Shown here: in pieces, positions 60,107-64,000 of the stretch | Numbering within the stretch: the first letter of the stretch is position 1 | How the letters are laid out: each line of letters opens with the position of its first letter | NCBI GenBank assembly: GCA_029931535.1 | Contig: JAQPZY010001675.1 | Location: 2,880,001 to 2,944,000, forward strand | Source: Margaritifera margaritifera | Taxonomy: Eukaryota > Mollusca > Bivalvia > Unionida > Margaritiferidae | Reading direction: 5' to 3' | DNA: 64,000 nt | The notes under the pieces: model-generated | Databases searched by the model: none | What the model saw: the letters and a program-made list of their open reading frames with translations, nothing else | What the model was told of the DNA's origin: nothing | Program-made: the position numbers and the translations under genes

Positions 60107-61228
60107 ATCCTCTACATACAAATATACTATCTTCATATGTTTTCCTAACCAACTCTAGATAAAAAATATACTATCTTCATACTTTCGTAATCAACTCTAG
60201 ATAAACAATATACTATCTTCATACTTTCGTAATCAACTCTACATACAAATATACTATCTTCATACTTTCGTAATCAACTCTACATACAAATATACTATCT
60301 TCATACTTTCGTAATCAACTCTAGATAAACAATATACTATCTTCATACTTTCTTAATCAACTCTACATACAAATATACGATCTTCATACTTTCGTAATCA
60401 ACTCTACATACAAATATACTATCTTCATACTTTCGTAATCAACTCTAGATAAAAAATATACTATCTTCATACTTTCGTAATCAACTCTAGATAAAAAAAT
60501 ATACTATCTTCATACTTTCGTAATCAACTCTACATACAAATATACTATCTTTATAATGTTTCCTAGCCAACAGGAATATAAGTCTACTATCTTCATTTGC
60601 TTCCTTAACCAACAGAAATACAAATATACTATCTTAACATGCTTGCCGAATCAGCTCTAAATACAAATATACTGTTTTCATATGTTTTCCTAACCAACTC
60701 TAGATACATATATACTATCTTCATATGCTTTCCTAAGCAACACTCCAGATACAAGTATGCTATTTTCATATGCTTCCTAAGCAACACTCTAGATACAAAT
60801 ATGCTATTTTCATATACTTTCCTAAGCAACACTCTAGATACAAATATGCTATTTTCATATGATTTCCTAACCAAATCTAGATACAATTATATACTTTCTC
60901 CATATGCTTCCTATGCATCCATCTAGATACAAATATGCTATGTTCGTGTGCTTTCCTAACCAACTCTAGATACAAATATTCTGCCTTCATATGTTTTCCT
61001 AACCAACTCTTGATACAAATATACTGTCTTCATATGCTTTCCTAACCAACTTGTGATATTAATATACTATCTTCATATGCTTTCCTAACCAACTTGTGAT
61101 ACAAATATACTATCTTCATATGCTTTACTAACCAACTTGCGATATTAATATACTATCTTCATATGCTTTCCTAACCAATTTGTGATATTAATATACTATC
61201 TTCATATGCTTTCCTAACCAACCTTTCC
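60107..61228. repeat. 1.1-kb, 41-bp tandem repeat, about 27 copies
   Basis: The unit is AATCAACTCTACATACAAAT plus ATACTATCTTCATACTTTCGT. Copies at 60,150-60,540 are nearly uniform (alternating TACATACAAA and TAGATAAAAA forms). Both ends carry diverged versions with TATG(T/C)TTTCCTAACCAA. The array is homogeneous inside and degenerate at the edges. Confidence 0.97.
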
Positions 61229-61461
61229 TTTTTAGAATATATTACATAAAGCCAACAGTTTACACTTCAGTTTGGAGCATATATGTCGATGTGATATATA
61301 CCAAACTCAGCTCTCTCAGCATTATTAAGTGAAGTTTAATGAACTCCAACAAGAAATGTGAGAAACTTTAAATGAATTTTTGTCTAGAAGGATGTCGTCG
61401 TACATGTTTTCTAATTGTTCTGATTCTTTGATTTTCACATGACGTTCTACAGTCATATTTT
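61229..61461. other. Spacer between arrays
   Basis: Unique sequence, no motif. Confidence 0.45.
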
Positions 61462-62150
61462 CTTATGTCAAAGCTTGTTTGATACAATGAAATAGCTTTT
61501 AATGCTTTAGTATTCTTATGTCAAAACTTGTCTGATACAATGAAATAGCGTGTAATGCTTTAGTATTCTTATGTCAAAGCTTTTCTGATACAATCAAATA
61601 GCTTTTAATGCTTTAGTATTCTTATGTCAAAACGTGTCTGATACAATCAAATAGCTTTTAATGCTTTAGTATTCTTATGTCAAAACGTGTCTGATACAAT
61701 CAAATAACTTTTAATGCTTTAGTATTCTTATGTCAAAACGTGTCTGATTCAATCAAATAGCTTTTAATGCTTTAGTATTCTTATGTCAAAACGTGTCTGA
61801 TACAATCAAATAGCTTTTAATGCTTTAATATTCTTATGTCAAAACTTGTCTGATACAATCAAATAGCTCTTAATGCTTTAGTATTCTTATGTCAAAACGT
61901 GTCTGATACAATGAAATAGCTTTGAATGCTTTAGTATTCTTATGTCAAAACGTGTCTGATACAATGAAATAGCTTTGAATGCTTTAGTATTCTTATGTCA
62001 AAACGTGTCTGATACAATGAAATAGCTTTGAATGCTTTAGTATTCTTATGTCAAAACGTGTCTGATACAATGAAATAGCTTTTAATGCTTTAGTATTCTT
62101 ATGTCAAAACGTGTCTGATACAATCCAATAGCTTTTAATGCTTTAGTAAT
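61462..62150. repeat. 53-bp tandem repeat, 13 copies
   Basis: CTTATGTCAAAACGTGTCTG plus ATACAAT(C/G)AAATAGCTTTTAATGCTTTAGTATT repeats at exact 53-bp steps. The CAAT(C) and CAAT(G) variants are clustered. Confidence 0.97.
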
Positions 62151-62390
62151 TAGATATTTTCCACCATGTGTATAAACACCTGAATACGTAAAGATTATAC
62201 CCAAGTATTTATATTCATCAACCACATCAACTCTCATGTTTACATATGAGAATTTGAAACCTTTCCGCAGTTTTCCAGACTTATTAAAAACAATAACATT
62301 GTTGTTGTTTGTTTTTTATTCCTCATTTACATTTAAATTTCATTGATTACAAAAGTCATATTGTTCAGGAGAACTTGTAATACATTGTGT
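62151..62390. other. Spacer between arrays
   Basis: Unique AT-rich sequence, no motif. Confidence 0.45.
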
Positions 62391-62942
62391 AGTGACCAAA
62401 ATGTGGAAATAAAGTCTAATTGGAGAGCTTGTGTAGTGACCAAAATGTGGACATAAAGCCTAATTGGAGAGCTTGTGTAGTGACCAAAATGTGGACATAA
62501 AGCCTAATTGGAGAGCTTGTGTAAAGACCAAAGTGTGGACATAAAGTCTAATTGGAAAGCTTGAGTAGTGATCAAAATATGGACACAAAGCCTAATTAGA
62601 GAGTTTGAGTAGTGACCAAAGTGTGGACATAAAACCTAATTGGAGAGCTTGTGTAGTGACCAAAGTGTGGACATAAAATCTAATTGGAGAGCTTGTGTAG
62701 TGACCAAAGTGTGGACATAAAGCCTAATTGAAGAGCTTGTGTAGTGACCAAAGTGTGGACATAAAATCTAATTGGAGAGCTTGAGTAGTGACCAAGGTGT
62801 GGACGATAAAGTCTAATTGAAGAGCTTGTGTAGTGACCAAAATGTGGACTTAAAGACTAATTGGAGAGTTTGTGTAGTGACCAAAGTGTGGACATAAATA
62901 CTAATTGGAGAGCTTGTGTAGTGACCAAAGTCTGAACATAAA
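62391..62942. repeat. 44-bp tandem repeat, about 12 copies
   Basis: GTGTAGTGACCAAAATGTGG plus ACATAAAGCCTAATTGGAGAGCTT repeats every 44 bp, with one 45-bp copy near 62,800. Confidence 0.97.
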
Positions 62943-64000
62943 GACTAGTAGTATTGCTTTATAATGAATGCTCTCCAAATAAAGTCACATAATAAAAAGG
63001 CAAGGTCTGTTTGATGCTCAAAACCAAGCAATACACCAGCTACTGCTTAACATCATTTTTCAAGACTATATGACAGATTGAACTAGAGCTAAATGATTCC
63101 CATTTCCACTTGAAGCGCAAAGGCAAGTGATACAACAACTACTGCTTTTTCTAAGCCTAACCTAACACAAGAGTAATATGGGAAGACTATATAAGAAGAC
63201 TGACCTAGAGCTAAATGATTGCTATTACCACTTGAGTATATGGGGATATGGTTAGAGTGTAGCTCATTGCAAAACTTAGAAACGTATTTCACTATGAATT
63301 TAAAATCTGCTAAAATACTCACAGATATATATGCGGGATGTTTTAAGGCACCCATAGCCTTGCCTGTAAGCACCAACTCTAATACCATAAATGATGCTTC
63401 AGAGTCGGTGGTATAGGCATTCGTGCGTAGCAGACATACCGAATGTCGACCCAGTAATTAATTATCATATAAGTACACAGTCCATCTGGATTCCTACTAC
63501 AGAAATCAAGATATGTAGAAGTTATTATAGAGAATTACAAATATGCACTAAACAGAGCCGAAAGTGATATCCCTGGATCCTACAGGAGAATGCTTAGATG
63601 AGAATACACATACAGATGATGTAAGTGTTGAATAACACAAAAGTCAATGGCTTATAACTTCGTAATCATGTCAGCGACGTCATCCCCGGTATCGATCTGT
63701 GTGTGTTGGGGTGGGGTGGGGGGGGGGTGGATTAGTTGCTTGGTTTGATGGCTGGTTGATGCTGGGACCAGAAAATAGTTTCACCTTTAAATTGTTCTAA
63801 GGTTGTGTTGGTGTCCTTGATTAAGATGGAAAGAAACAGATTCATTTTTAGAACTCAGTTAACCAATGACTTACGCTGAACTAAAATTCTGATTACAAGA
63901 GCCAAAACACCCCCCGGATGTGACTGGTAAAATAAACATAAAAAAGTTATTACATAGAAAATAAAATCGATATAACTCAATTCTTGTAACCTGAACTCCA
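62943..64000. other. Diverged duplication and unassigned tail
   Basis: A block with AC(T/C)AGAGCTAAATGATT and CACTTGA occurs near 63,081 and 63,207. A minus frame of 99 codons (63,089-63,388), containing VLTGKAMGALKHPAYISVSI, looks protein-like but matches nothing I can name. A run of G lies at 63,709-63,729. No gene is claimed. Confidence 0.4.

Overview
The window looks like AT-rich, gene-poor nuclear DNA from an invertebrate animal. A bivalve or other mollusc is my best guess. The reasons are tRNA-derived SINEs with an RNA polymerase III head, several dead LINE lineages, Polinton/Maverick remnants, hAT-type miniature elements, many long (TA)n tracts, and a very high load of minisatellites. 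The lineage guess rests on general resemblance of these repeats to molluscan ones and was not tested. I found no intact protein-coding gene, no rRNA, no functional tRNA, no CRISPR array and nothing prokaryotic. Most long open frames are by-products of tandem repeats whose period is a multiple of 3 or is free of stop codons.

Layout. 1-10 kb: AT-rich DNA with a weak inverted-repeat pair (777/3,110), degenerate 165-bp repeats, an 85-bp triplet repeat, a hairpin, and a 265-bp block present twice in inverted orientation (6,348-6,609 and 9,488-9,755). 10-14 kb: a SINE, a 320-360-bp tandem repeat split by a 634-bp inverted-repeat element, then 43-bp and 40-bp arrays. 14.5-16.8 kb: a 2.4-kb array of a 24-bp unit. 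17.4-18.4 kb: degenerate 140-bp repeats carrying TGACCTTGA motifs. 20-22.2 kb: a 36-bp-type minisatellite and a 48-bp (4 x 12) array. 22.9-25.9 kb: a SINE and a decayed plus-strand LINE (endonuclease plus reverse transcriptase). 26.8-27.2 kb: a probable Polinton packaging-ATPase scrap.

29.5-31.3 kb: a large foldback made of opposed minisatellite arrays. 32.8-36.1 kb: a broken Polinton with a recognisable protein-primed DNA polymerase B. 36.7-38.2 kb: a SINE and the 3' end of an RNase H-bearing LINE. 42.6-44.5 kb: an element with inverted repeats of about 560-620 bp, abutting a possible first-exon fragment (44,530-44,791). 45.1-45.5 kb and 59.1-59.4 kb: two hAT-like miniature elements with 8-bp target-site duplications. 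50-52 kb: a duplicated 26-bp VNTR, a 27-bp array and a minus-strand L1/Tx1-type LINE. 52-63 kb: arrays of 41, 36, 27, 41, 53 and 44 bp.

Nothing here works together as a pathway. The recognisable proteins are all replication or integration functions of mobile elements, all broken by stops and frameshifts. The most interesting signals are structural: nested insertions that give relative ages, foldbacks, and VNTR growth after duplication. I did not find a convincing new biological system.
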